DNA of 64,000 bases from Daldinia sp. FL1419 (taxonomy: Eukaryota; Ascomycota; Sordariomycetes; Xylariales; Hypoxylaceae). Position numbers and translations under genes: made by a program. The notes beneath the pieces were generated by a model, which worked only from the letters and a program-made list of their open reading frames with translations, made no database searches and had not been told where the DNA came from. The stretch spans positions 1-64,000 of the forward strand of contig MU623375.1 of assembly GCA_025201765.1 (NCBI GenBank), written 5' to 3'. Shown here in pieces: positions 13,852 to 24,400 of the stretch (its first letter is position 1; each line of letters begins with the position of its first letter).

Positions 13852-14992
13852 ATGGTCAAGGCTCTCATCCTCGGCGCAACCGGTAAACAAGGCGGCGCCA
13901 CCGCCCGCGCCCTCCTCTCCTCCGGGAAGCACTCCGTGCGCATCCTAGTCCGGGACCCCTCCTCCGCCAAAGCCCAGGCCCTGGCCTCCGCGGGCGCCGA
14001 AGTCGTAGTCGGCGGGGACTGGGCGACGGACGTAGCCGCGCTCGACAAGGCGTTCGCGGGGGGCATCGAGGTGGTATTCTTCCCGTCGGTCCCGTCCTTC
14101 ACAGACCCCAACGCCGAGCTCCTCGGCGCGACCAACGTCGTCGAGGCGGCCAAGCGCGCGGGAACCGTCAGACATGTCGTGTGCAGCACGGTTTGCGGCG
14201 CGGATAAGTACGACACGTTTAAGGGGTGGGATGCGACCCCGTTTATGGCGAATTATTGGGTTACCAAGGGTACGTGTGCGCCTGTTCCTTTTGGGGTGTC
14301 GATGCTCGCTGTTGTGTATACGTATATGTATATGTATATGCGGATGAATGACTGGGTAGTGGGTGCTGATAAGATGACGAATATAGCCAAGACCGAGGAG
14401 CTCGTTAGGAACGGCGGCTTCGAGCATTATACGCTTCTAAGGCCGAACGAGTTCATGTCTAATTACACCGGTGAATTGGCGCATTTCCAAGTCCCTGATC
14501 GTAAGCTACTTACCTAGGTACTCTTCTGCCCCTATAACGTAGAATAGGGGCTCATAATAGATGCGATGCTAACTCCCTCCAGTTATCAAAGAAGGCGTCC
14601 TGCACACCGCCTTCCCGTCCTCCTTCCCCCTCGGCCTGATCGACCACGACGACATCGGGCGCGTCGCAGTCGGGGCCATCGAGTCCCCCGCCACTTTCGC
14701 AGGTGGTCGCAAGGAACTCAACATCACAGCCGAGATCCTGACGCTAGGCGAGGTGATCGCGCAGCTGGGCGAGGCCGTGGGCAAGAAGCTCAGCATCCAC
14801 ACGTACACGCGGGAGGAGGCCGAGGAGGCCAAGAAGACGCACGTGCTTGTTATCGGCCAGCTTATGAGGCTCGACTCCCCGAACTGGCCGTCTGATCCCG
14901 CGGATGATTTTGGTCTTGGGTTTAAGACGTTCAAGCAGCATTTGGAGGAGCACAAGGAGGAGGCTAGGGAGTTGTATAAGAATACTCCTTAG
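13852..14992 (+). CDS. NmrA-like NAD(P)-binding protein
   Basis: Member of the atypical short-chain dehydrogenase/NmrA family: Rossmann proteins that bind NAD(P) and act as redox sensors, transcriptional co-regulators or reductases. Exons are 13852-14269, 14387-14500 and 14583-14992, giving 313 aa, close to the usual family length. The N-terminus has the dinucleotide motif GATGKQGG at residues 8-15. A strand with VRILVRDP follows, then the family's central YW..K stretch and TLLRPNEFM. Start context is CCAAAATGG. Intron 1 is 117 bp, a multiple of three with no in-frame stop, so retention would add 39 residues without a frameshift. Exon 1 is markedly GC- and CpG-rich compared with its surroundings. 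It converges on the phosphatase gene. The substrate cannot be told. Confidence 0.9.
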
Positions 14993-15399
14993 ATTTTGTG
15001 TGATGGTGTATTGGTAATGCGGCCAACCTGGGAGGTAGGAGGGGAACGATGTGGAGTTATAGACTGTTATAATATCTTAGTTGAGAATGTATGAAACAAA
15101 CAAATAGGAGTATCAAAGTATCTTATGGCTATTTTACCTTGGGGATCCACGTATCTTCTGGTGCCTAAACAGAAATGCCTTCAACCAATAGAGGCAGCTA
15201 AGATGGCGATAGCCCCTTATAATCAATGGGTTCACTTCCAGCGTAGCATGCAGAGAAACCACAACATATCAGAGTTCATCAGATATCGTTATCCTCATAC
15301 GTTCTTCTTTTCGCACAGGAAATCAACAAACGCTAACGGGTATATACAATGCTCACTACGAGTAGGTGCCTAATGTATAATCACCAACTTTACCTCTCT
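14993..15399. other. Convergent 3' spacer
   Basis: Lies between the stop codons of the NmrA-like gene (+) and the PP2C gene (-). It presumably holds both 3'UTRs. No other feature seen. Confidence 0.6.
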
Positions 15400-16935
15400 T
15401 CACTTCATTTCCCCCCCCTTTCCATTATCCGGAGCAAAAAACACTACCTGAACGGTAATATCGTCTCTAATATCCCGCGAATTTGGATACCTAAACGTCA
15501 ACGCACCCTGCACCGTTTTCTCGTCGCCGCCTCCTAGGCCATTACGCACGAGGTGCACGGCCGCGTTGCCATCTTGTAGCGTCAGTTTCTGCTCTTCGAA
15601 CTGGCACTGCTTCTTCCTGCCGAGGACTACTTCGCCGAAGTCGTCGGGCTTGGGCTTCACCGGCTTCCCTTTCCCTTGAGCTTGCCATTCTACCCACTTC
15701 CCTACTAGATCGACTGCTTGCTCGCTTGTCATGGCGTCCCATAGACCGTCCGTCGCCAGGATAAGAAACGACGGCCTAGATTCAGGGATTTTGAATGTAC
15801 CAACCAGAGGTTCGGCGGTAAGATATGGCCCCTCTTTGTAAGCGCTATACCGCACGGCAGACGGTAGACTGAGCCCGTTGTAATAATCACGTAGTGTCTC
15901 CTTGAGCGCCGCAGGCCACTTCCACATGCCATCGCCAAAAGTTCGTGACGGCTGCATGCCCCAGACTCGACCACCCTTTACGATTTCGGGCTCGTCGGGG
16001 AACTGCGCTTGAATCCGAGCGATCTCGCTCGGGGTAGCACCCGTACAATCTGTCGTAAGTTCCGTAGTAGCCCACTTCCCGTCCGCAGTCTTCTGGCCGA
16101 GGACCGCTCGACAATCTCCCGTAGAAGCTACCGTAAGCTTTCTACTCTGCGGGTCGAGAAGAGCTAGCAGGGCGCATGCGCCTGCATACGCGGCCTCTAA
16201 TTTTCTCGCTTTTTCTGCAAAGGACAGATTACTCTCGATAGTCGCCACAGCGGACTTGACCAGATTATCATCGAGTGCCGTAAAAGCTGATTTTATGGCC
16301 TTCTTCACATCCTCGTCGCTAAGCTCACCTCCGTCCTTGGGCTTAGCATCGTCTAGAGAACGCCGGACGTAAGGAATCAGTTGCTTGGTTAGGAGATTTG
16401 ACAATTGCCAACCACAATGCCCGTCGAAAACGCCCCAGGCGAGCCAGTCTTCGCCGTTCTTATCAAAGGGGCTAGTGAAGCTGCCGTGTATAAAGGCATC
16501 TTCACAAGGGCTGTTAGATGCCAACTGGACGCCGTCGTATCTCCTTACTGGCTTTCCTCTCCCGGATACGGATACAGAGAAGGCATGCTCGTTTAACTGG
16601 CGGGTGACGTCCTCTGATGTAGGGACAGGGCTATAAGAAATCTTATCGGACAAGCCTAGACTATTTAAATCCGGGATACTGGTGCTCCTGCTGTCTGATA
16701 TACTAGATACCTCTGCAGAACTCTGGCTTGGGGTTTTATTGCTCCGAGAGCTAAACCAATATAGAGCGGAGGCCGAACCAAGTCCTGCAACGAAGGAGAT
16801 AGCAACTGTGTTGGTTGTCGAGGCTTTGGCCTGAGTCCCGGTGCTTGCAAAGCGTACCAGGGGTCTCGTAGAGTGAGATAGCTGTGCTACCGTAGTGAGA
16901 CGAGCACGTTGACGAAGAAGCTGGCGGGAAAACAT
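15400..16935 (-). CDS. PTC5: Mitochondrial PP2C-type protein phosphatase (PTC5/PDP-like)
   Basis: A metal-dependent Ser/Thr phosphatase of the branch that in yeast (Ptc5) and animals (PDP1) dephosphorylates pyruvate dehydrogenase E1-alpha. It is a single exon of 511 aa. An Arg/Ser-rich N-terminus (residues 1-35) looks like a mitochondrial presequence. It is followed by a hydrophobic segment at about 43-61, suggesting inner-membrane anchoring. PP2C metal and catalytic motifs are present: ED at 145-146, FDGHCGW at 170-176 (the usual DGHGG is DGHCG), STGDCRA at 271-277, DGLWD at 396-400 and RDDITV at 490-495. The start ATG has A at -3. An out-of-frame upstream ATG at 16952 opens a 21-codon uORF running past the start. 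Family is certain; the specific target is inferred. Confidence 0.93.
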   Translation of the reverse strand: MFSRQLLRQRARLTTVAQLSHSTRPLVRFASTGTQAKASTTNTVAISFVAGLGSASALYWFSSRSNKTPSQSSAEVSSISDSRSTSIPDLNSLGLSDKISYSPVPTSEDVTRQLNEHAFSVSVSGRGKPVRRYDGVQLASNSPCEDAFIHGSFTSPFDKNGEDWLAWGVFDGHCGWQLSNLLTKQLIPYVRRSLDDAKPKDGGELSDEDVKKAIKSAFTALDDNLVKSAVATIESNLSFAEKARKLEAAYAGACALLALLDPQSRKLTVASTGDCRAVLGQKTADGKWATTELTTDCTGATPSEIARIQAQFPDEPEIVKGGRVWGMQPSRTFGDGMWKWPAALKETLRDYYNGLSLPSAVRYSAYKEGPYLTAEPLVGTFKIPESRPSFLILATDGLWDAMTSEQAVDLVGKWVEWQAQGKGKPVKPKPDDFGEVVLGRKKQCQFEEQKLTLQDGNAAVHLVRNGLGGGDEKTVQGALTFRYPNSRDIRDDITVQVVFFAPDNGKGGEMK

Positions 16936-18027
16936 GTTTGCAGATGAAGCATGAAGCTGTGCTTATTATGAAGTGAATAACTAGCTTCTTGTAAAGATAG
17001 AATACGTCTTCAGCCTATATTTATACTGCTTTTATTAGACCTCGGAGTCGGTTTACACAAGGAAAGATAATGTTCGCCAGGCCGCCTCGACTTTCGGTGA
17101 GGACGTGCATGTATTGTTGCATATACTGTGCGCCCTGGAAATACTGTCTGATATCCGATGTATGCAACGCCTTGCAGATGCACTATTGTTTCTCTGAGAT
17201 AGGTCAGCCTACAAGTATATTCACTACTTGGGCGTTTTTTTTATTTTTATTTTTTTATAAAAAAAAGAGGACAACATCTCGAAAGGCGCATTATCATTTT
17301 ATACGAATTGAGGCTTACAGCAAACAACGCCGTTTGCTGATGTTAGAATAACTTGTAAGCCTCAACTTAGCTACTTAACCTAGGTAGGTAGCCTTAGCTT
17401 CAGGCTGTGTACCCTTCATTACTAGGGGTCTCGAACCGTAATGTAGCAATAAGGAGAAAAGTAAAGAGAAAAGAAACTCAAGAACTTACCTTGGTCACCA
17501 AAGCAGCCAAGGCGTAAGACGGCAACGCTCCAACCGAGAATACCGAGTTTGGCACAGAGTCCGGAGTAAAATCTTGGGGAAGTTTCAACGTGGGATGTAC
17601 TACAGAGGCGGGATGCGGGATGCGGGTCAGACCCCTAACGAACAACCGAGGTACCCACTTAATACAGCTGAGCAATAACCACTAACCACCATCGAAGGAG
17701 TGGGGCGCGGGGACCTTTTAGCTGCTTGAGCTGCTCCTCCTTAGTCCTTACAAGCTCTCACCTATCAAAAGGAAGCTGTTCCGCGGCGCCAAGGTAATGA
17801 ATGCAAGGAGGTAGTTACCGTCCGTACAACCTTCCCGACATCTTGGTATATATATATATACCTACCTACCTATACTTTATATATAAGAGAAAGGTTCCGA
17901 TATTCCGGGTCGATATAGTAAACCTTAATATTACATAACTAGTTATAACCAGGTTAGTTAATTATTTATATTTTATAGTTGCATGAAACAAAGAACATAG
18001 GAGAATAATAAGGAAAAGGCAATCACC
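16936..18027. other. Divergent promoter region, phosphatase (-) and isomerase (+)
   Basis: No gene seen. Contains A/T-rich tracts at 17235-17270, TAGGTA motifs near 17390, and a TA-dinucleotide run around 17845-17890. A five-codon uORF (17983-18000) lies just ahead of the isomerase start. Confidence 0.5.
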
Positions 18028-18967
18028 ATGGCCGACATAATCAAAGTCCAATACGCCGGCCGCATTGCCACTATTACGATTGACAACGAGAAGAAGCTCA
18101 ACGCCGTGGATTTTCAAGGATACTATGCTATATCCAAAGCTCTACGCGAGATCGCCGCGCGCGACGATATATACATTACGGTAATCACAGGCAAAGGCCG
18201 GTACTTTTCCGCGTAAGTCGACAACTGCGTCATGCGTATTTGCCTCTACACACATCTCACATGCATCCCATCTCGTACACACGTACTTTTATATACGAAC
18301 CCTACCTAAGCTTACCATCCCCAGCGGCGCCGACGTATCCGTGGGCGCCAAAAAGCCCTCCGCGGACTCCGACCCCGCCGAGAAGGACGCCTACCTGTAC
18401 TGGCTGCGGAACTTCGCCACTAACAACCTGAACCTAACCCGGGCTCTGTACACGCACCCCAAGATCCTCGTCGCCGCTCTCAACGGGCCTGCGGTCGGGC
18501 TCTCGGCTGCGATGACCGCGCACGCTGACTTCGTATACTGCGCGCCGCATACGTTCCTGCTCATGCCCTTCTCGTCTCTGGGCCTATTCGCCGAAGGCGG
18601 GGCTTCCTACGCCGTGGTCCAACGGCTCGGGATAAGCAAGGCCAACGAGGCGCTTATCCAGTCCAAGCGGATCCCCTGCGAGGATCTTGTTCGGACGGGG
18701 TTTGTGAACAAGGTGTTTGACTGCGCCAAGGGGGATAGCGATGGGTTTCTGAAGCAGGTTATGAAGGAAATTGAGGACACTATGGGGGAGCATTTGAATA
18801 GCGATAGTCTGCTGGGTATCAAGGCGCTGATACAGAAGCCGCATAGAGATACCCTGGAGAAGCAGAACGTGGAAGAGGTTTTCGCGGGTCTGGAGAGGTT
18901 CGTTGATGGGATTCCCCAGCAGGAGTTTGAGAAGATTGCGTCGGGCAAGAAGAGACATAAGTTATAA
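18028..18967 (+). CDS. Peroxisomal enoyl-CoA hydratase/isomerase (ECI-like)
   Basis: Crotonase-superfamily enzyme, probably a Delta3,Delta2-enoyl-CoA isomerase that moves double bonds so that unsaturated fatty acids can enter beta-oxidation. Exons are 18028-18212 and 18325-18967 (112-bp intron, donor GTAAGT, acceptor CCCCAG), giving 275 aa. Oxyanion-hole strands are visible as YFSAGADVS, formed across the splice junction, and as NGPAVGLSAA. The LFAEGGAS segment supplies a Glu at the position used as catalytic base in ECI enzymes. The C-terminus is His-Lys-Leu, a variant peroxisomal PTS1 resembling the HRL end of yeast Eci1. The 3' end is only 73 bp from that of the convergent COG1 gene. Isomerase rather than hydratase is inferred. 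Confidence 0.92.
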
Positions 18968-19040
18968 ATGTTAAAGGCAATATTTAGATGTAATTATTAG
19001 GGATTTCTGTGTCCGTAGCTGTTTGTTCTTTGTACGGGTA

Positions 19041-21464
19041 TCATGCGAGCAGGCCAAATAGCAAGCTTGTCCTCTTCCAATACTCTTGCGACGACTTTTC
19101 CAGCCTCTCTTTAGCACTGCTCTCTAACCCTGTCCTTTTGAATACTCCCTCCGTAAATTCCCTAAACGAGTCCTCCGAGTAGACCTCGGCACCAAGGCAT
19201 TGTTGGAGAAGATGGATATCGTAGAGCCATTGAATAAAAATATCCTTGCTCTTGTCCGACTTCCCTTCGCTAGGCTCTTCCTTTGCCGATGAAATTTCAT
19301 GGGTTTCCGTAGGGCTCTCTCCCTCCGTTTCTTTCGTCTCTCCCGCCTCTTCTAACCCCTCCGTTTTTTCCGTCGACTGATTTTCCTCACTTGCTTCGTC
19401 TGTTTCTTGGCTGCCCGCCGTCTGCGAATTGTCAAGCTCCCCGCGCCATACCTCGACAAGCTGTTTTCCAAGAATTCGCTTAAGAACATTTACGGCGGCT
19501 GGTGTCCAAAGGTCCAAACCTGCATCTCCCATTGACATAATAAGATTGCGTAGTAATTTAAAAGTGCCGGGAGACGGTTGCACCGGCAAGGCTGGTTCAC
19601 CCTCCCACAAAGTTCGTCCAACCACTCGTTTGCGCGTCAAAGCCGTTGAGGCAAATTCCTCAAGGGGAGAGGTTGAAATGTGAGCTACAAGTTTCTCATG
19701 CAGGGATGGGACGCTTTCCAAACCAAAATACTTCACCCCTTCAAGTTTTGGTAGCCGGCCGCGAATATCCCTAAGGATCCTCAAGATATACATGGAAACG
19801 GGACCATTATCGGTACTTTCTACCCTGGACTTCCAAGCGGATGCTAGGTGTTCGTTCAGATCCTTAAACGCCGCAGTGACGGCCTCGTTGAGTTTATTCT
19901 GTAATAACTCCGGATCGTCCTTGCTTAAGAGTTTCTGGCGCTCTGCAATAACATCCTCATCTTCTATCTCATCCACGTCGTTATCCCAGCGCTGACGTTT
20001 AAGTTGTTCAATCGAATCGCCAACACCATCTATAAGACGACGCCACGATTCGTAGCTTGTGACCACTCGGGCTACTGCATCGTTTCTCCCGTATAGACGT
20101 GAGGTGACTTCGTGAGCTATCTGGTTAGCACTGCTTGAAGCGTCCATTTCCAACATCTCTTCATCCCATAAGCTACGACGCTGGTCGGTAATACCAGGCC
20201 GCCATACGTCGAGAGTCGCAGTTACTTCGGATCCGATAAGTTTTAGCTTAGACACCTTGTTCTCTAGGATCTGTAAGAGCCGGTCGTCGATAGCCTCTCG
20301 CAGCCCGTTAAGTAAAACAGATGGATCAAAGCCTCTGGCTTTCCCGCCATCCTTAATCCAGTGCTGGAGAACGCTTGTTCGCAGATCCACTATAGTCTTG
20401 AATTCGGAAACGTGTTCGAGTGTGCTCTTTAGGCCTCGAAGGAGGGCTTCTCCACCTTTAGCCGCCCAGTTTGCGAGCATTTCTCTGGCCTGTTTGCCTT
20501 CCAAGTCATCGTGTCGGATGAATGGAGTGAAATATTGGATCTCATCTCCGCACCACTTCTCGAATATGTCTAACCGGAGGCCTTCTAACCCCCGTAGCGA
20601 CTCGTCTGAAAGTAAGTGTCGTTTCTTTAATTGGGACAACGCATCCGAGAGCTTATTTGGAATCAAGGCCTGTACGTCAAGTAAAGTCCTCGTATATAAG
20701 TCGAGGCCCTTTAGGACATTCTTAGCATCTCTTTCCTTCTCGTAGTCCCCTAGATCGAACTCATATGCTATAGCTTCTGCTCTGACGCTTAAAAAATGCC
20801 GTAGAATATCCTTCGCACCGGAGCTGGAGGCTAAGCTATACGTAGTCAAAGCCTTTAAAATATCACCTCGACCGGCCTCATCGCTGATTTTCTGTAGTAC
20901 TTTCTCAACTGCTCTCAGCAATCTCCTTCGCAGGCTACCCAGACTCTTCTTCGCTCCATCAACTGCAGCCCGTATTTCCTCGTTAGAGTCGTCGACAGAC
21001 CCGAAGCTCGAGACTAGTAGTCGTTTTAATACGAGGACCTTGGCCGCCAGAACTAATCGATCTCCTCTACCCTCTCCACCCTGCTTCAACAGTCGTCCGA
21101 CAGCAAGCCCGCATGCATTTAACAGCTTAACCCTTGCGACCTGGCTCAAATGCGCCTCGGTACTTTCCCTGCCGCGGAATTTACTTAGCCCCGAAACCTT
21201 CGCGCCAACGATAGTACGGCCGCACATGCCGCCCATACGGTTCAGGATATCCTGGGCAGCAAGCATATCCCCCCGCATCCGTACGATGGTGTCCGCCGTT
21301 CCCAGCAACTCCCTATAGCTGTTTCCGACCTGCGTGCGCAAGCGCGCAGACTTTTCGTCGATTTGGACATGGAGATCTTTGTGGATGGCGCGAATTTGAG
21401 GAAGGGTATGCAAGGTAAAGACCTGTGCCGAGTCGGTAAACGTAGAGGTGTCGGGAGCCGCCAT
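19041..21464 (-). CDS. COG1: Conserved oligomeric Golgi complex subunit 1
   Basis: Subunit of lobe A of the COG tether, which captures retrograde vesicles at the Golgi. The reading frame is one exon. I start it at the ATG at 21464, which has A at -3 and G at +4; the open frame continues upstream to a TTG without a better ATG. This gives 807 aa. The N-terminal ~90 residues match the Vps51/Exo84/COG1 fold: a phenylalanine-rich segment, the helix RAIHKDLHVQIDEKSARLR, and the SYRELLGTADTIVRM motif. The rest is helical tether-like sequence. A Glu/Thr/Ser-rich low-complexity insert of about 65 residues lies close to the C-terminus. COG1 is divergent across fungi, so the call rests mainly on the N-terminal domain and architecture. 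Confidence 0.88.
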   Translation of the reverse strand: MAAPDTSTFTDSAQVFTLHTLPQIRAIHKDLHVQIDEKSARLRTQVGNSYRELLGTADTIVRMRGDMLAAQDILNRMGGMCGRTIVGAKVSGLSKFRGRESTEAHLSQVARVKLLNACGLAVGRLLKQGGEGRGDRLVLAAKVLVLKRLLVSSFGSVDDSNEEIRAAVDGAKKSLGSLRRRLLRAVEKVLQKISDEAGRGDILKALTTYSLASSSGAKDILRHFLSVRAEAIAYEFDLGDYEKERDAKNVLKGLDLYTRTLLDVQALIPNKLSDALSQLKKRHLLSDESLRGLEGLRLDIFEKWCGDEIQYFTPFIRHDDLEGKQAREMLANWAAKGGEALLRGLKSTLEHVSEFKTIVDLRTSVLQHWIKDGGKARGFDPSVLLNGLREAIDDRLLQILENKVSKLKLIGSEVTATLDVWRPGITDQRRSLWDEEMLEMDASSSANQIAHEVTSRLYGRNDAVARVVTSYESWRRLIDGVGDSIEQLKRQRWDNDVDEIEDEDVIAERQKLLSKDDPELLQNKLNEAVTAAFKDLNEHLASAWKSRVESTDNGPVSMYILRILRDIRGRLPKLEGVKYFGLESVPSLHEKLVAHISTSPLEEFASTALTRKRVVGRTLWEGEPALPVQPSPGTFKLLRNLIMSMGDAGLDLWTPAAVNVLKRILGKQLVEVWRGELDNSQTAGSQETDEASEENQSTEKTEGLEEAGETKETEGESPTETHEISSAKEEPSEGKSDKSKDIFIQWLYDIHLLQQCLGAEVYSEDSFREFTEGVFKRTGLESSAKERLEKSSQEYWKRTSLLFGLLA

Positions 21465-24400
21465 TGTCCGAACGGGAATGCCTGCGGTTACGGGGATTAA
21501 AGAGTTGATTATTGCATCGGCTTGTCGAGAGTTTACCAAGTTAAGTTTCCTACGTTAGTTCAAATTTCCCGCGTTTCGCATATAAATTTAAAGTTTATGT
21601 TGCTGGCATTTTGACAGCAATCGAGCTTTAGGTACCCACCTTGAATGCATTGTACCTAAGTACCTGTCTAGGTTAAGTGCTCTTGCCAGCTGACGAAATC
21701 TATGTCGGCTGCTTACGCTGCCCAGTTCCTATCTTGAATAGGTACCTAGGTACCTACCTATTTCAACTAACCTTACGTAGGTAGTTACGCATATCTTCAT
21801 TTCACATTCACCAACCATAGAGTATATAAGAGGTATATTAAGTGAAAGATCCCATACTATTCAATATGATCCTATATTATCTATAAGTTCTACGGTTATA
21901 GTGGAATAATGACGTTGAAATATCATCTCATAATTTATCATGTATAGGTAGGTAGGTACCTAGGTTAGGTAGGTAGGTATACACCTCGTTCAACACTAAC
22001 AATAATATACTGATACAAATTATTAGAGATAATGACTCAGATATATAAAGCAAATAATTCGGTTCATGTGCTTCCTGGCATGATATGTTTACATACATCA
22101 TGAATCCATCTTTCAGGCTTGTCGTTCGGATACTCCGTTGATAGCCAAGTCAATAAATGCGTGTCACGACTGTAGGAGCTTTGGTGCTCAAACACGATCT
22201 ATTGCATTTTAATACCAGGCAGATATCCGCTTCACATGTCTTCCGTTAAATTGGCCCTCTCTCCGCGGCATACCTGTATTGGAAACTGTACCTGGTCTGC
22301 GAAGACTTTGGAAGCACCTCCGATAGGATCAGAAGGGTCGCTGCATGAGGATCCGCGGGCGCCACAGGAATTGGAATACCACGGACCCGGCCGTCCATAG
22401 AATGTCTAACCCAAGATTCTGAACGAGAATGGGTATTAGGTATTGAATTCGGTCAATATCTACGGGGGAACATGTTATCTATATCCTGTTCCACGCGACA
22501 TCAGGACATCCATCTTGGCGGTCTGGGCAACATATAGAACGAGCTCGCCCAGAGGTCCAATAAAATGGGAAACGTTGCAGTTTATGATAGTGGCGCCCGA
22601 AATGGATTGCTCGATCTTGATGCATGCTTCTCTTAGCTATACATAGTATATCCAGCCATTTGGAAATGCCGCGCGTAGAATTAGATGTCCTACCTTTATG
22701 CCGTACCACTCCCCCCCCAAGAAATACGATCTTAACATGCCTAGATAAGCCGGGTTTGCAGTCGGCCTTGTGCTGCATTTGCGTTCTAGGCTATCTCCCT
22801 TCTGTCCAAGATGTATGATCTACAGGGCCAAGTCCGCACTGGAATCAGAAAACAAGCATCTTGACTCCGGAGTCCGGATGTCAGTCCGAAACCTCCAGCA
22901 AAGTTCTGAGCATGTATCGTAATTTAGCGTCCCGCGGAGAAGCGCCCCTACTAGCTTTAAGCTAACAACGTCATCTCGTCCTGCTCGTGCTGTAGGGTCT
23001 CCTGATTTAGCAACGGGACCTTGCTAGGTTAATGCGTTAGTCCTCAAGCCTATCCCAGAGGCCTACGTTAATCAGAAGTATCGTGAACGATGGCGCCTTA
23101 TAATAGCGAGTGACCATCTCGACGAATTCCGGGGACCCCAGATTAGCAGTCTATTTGGAGTATAATCTTTGTCCATCGGTTTATTCGCAATATCCCCGCA
23201 GTCTTGGTAATTCTTCAGACGACACAATCACAGGTCTAAGATTTGGGGCGTGGGCTCTGATTAATGCTTGATTTTGCGACGAGGGTCCACCTGCGCTACT
23301 ATGGCGTGTGTGTCGCATGTGAGGGTGAGAGCTGGTTTGCTAATTATGCGGGGGGACGAATCAGGATATTGTGATAGGAGTACGGCTGAATGGGACTGGG
23401 AATTGAACTATGCAGTATGAAGTTCGATTTGCATTAGGCCAATTCTTTGGCCACCTATTAGTCTTTATATCAGACCCTTCGTTTGTCCATATGATGTAAA
23501 AATTGTATTAAAAATGCTGCATCTAGTCTCTTACACACAGCAAAGAAGTCAGTATTAGGCAGGTAGGGTTGCAGATATGCAAGATACAGTTGGAGCACCA
23601 AACTCTGGATTTTACCAAAACGAAGTAAATATAGCGGCGTGTCGAGCTAACTACGAGTTGGTATGGGCTACTGCGCTCAGAGAGGCGGTAGTTCGGGGTG
23701 TCGATGCGCTAATCATGTTGGATGGACGGGGTGAGTTGGCGAGATGCGACTCGTGTTCTTTGGCACCAATAGTAATATACGGCTCGAAATCTTCGGCGAG
23801 AAAGGGAAGGGGGGGTAAGCCCTTATTCATAGAGTCGCAATTTGTCTCGCTGGAAGATGAATTTGTTACGTACCCAGAAGGTATGCCAAATAGGTATAAC
23901 CACTCCGGTATCTACCGCAGACATGAATCATGATACTTTTTTCAAAGCCCGACACCACTCTTCGACAAGTGGACAACGAGTAAACGGTGATTAAACGACG
24001 ATATCTATGGGAATGTTCAGGGTTCCCCACAGAATCTTGTTTGATAAATTAACTTACAAGTGATGGTTGCATGAGTTATCCGTACGATACTACCCAAACG
24101 TAGCATGGGCTCGACTTACTAGTAATAAGTTACTACTAAAGTAACCCGATAGCTAACGTAGCTTATAGGTATTTGTCCCATAGCCTGATTTCCCCATTCC
24201 CGTCAATGGGAAATTTGATGTGTATCGGCCTTACGAAGTAGGGATAGTTGTTTTCGGGCTTTGGCTCCGAATGCGACTTGGCTTTCTCTCAACTCGACAC
24301 ATCGCGAGTCTCCATGATTGGAAACAACCTCCTTAATGATGGTCTGTGAGGCAAGTCGGTGATCGATAATTCAGGGTCCTACCCCCAACAAACCCCCAAA

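Noticed and set aside
17420..17480. tRNA-like B box (GGTTCGAGACC on the minus strand)
   Set aside because: The flanking bases do not form a T-arm stem and no A box or acceptor stem is present.
19041..21539. Longer COG1 start at 21539
   Set aside because: The codon there is TTG; the first ATG with good context is at 21464.
23577..23933. 118-codon open frame
   Set aside because: No recognised motif, no splice partners and no support beyond length; the AT-leaning spacer yields similar frames by chance.
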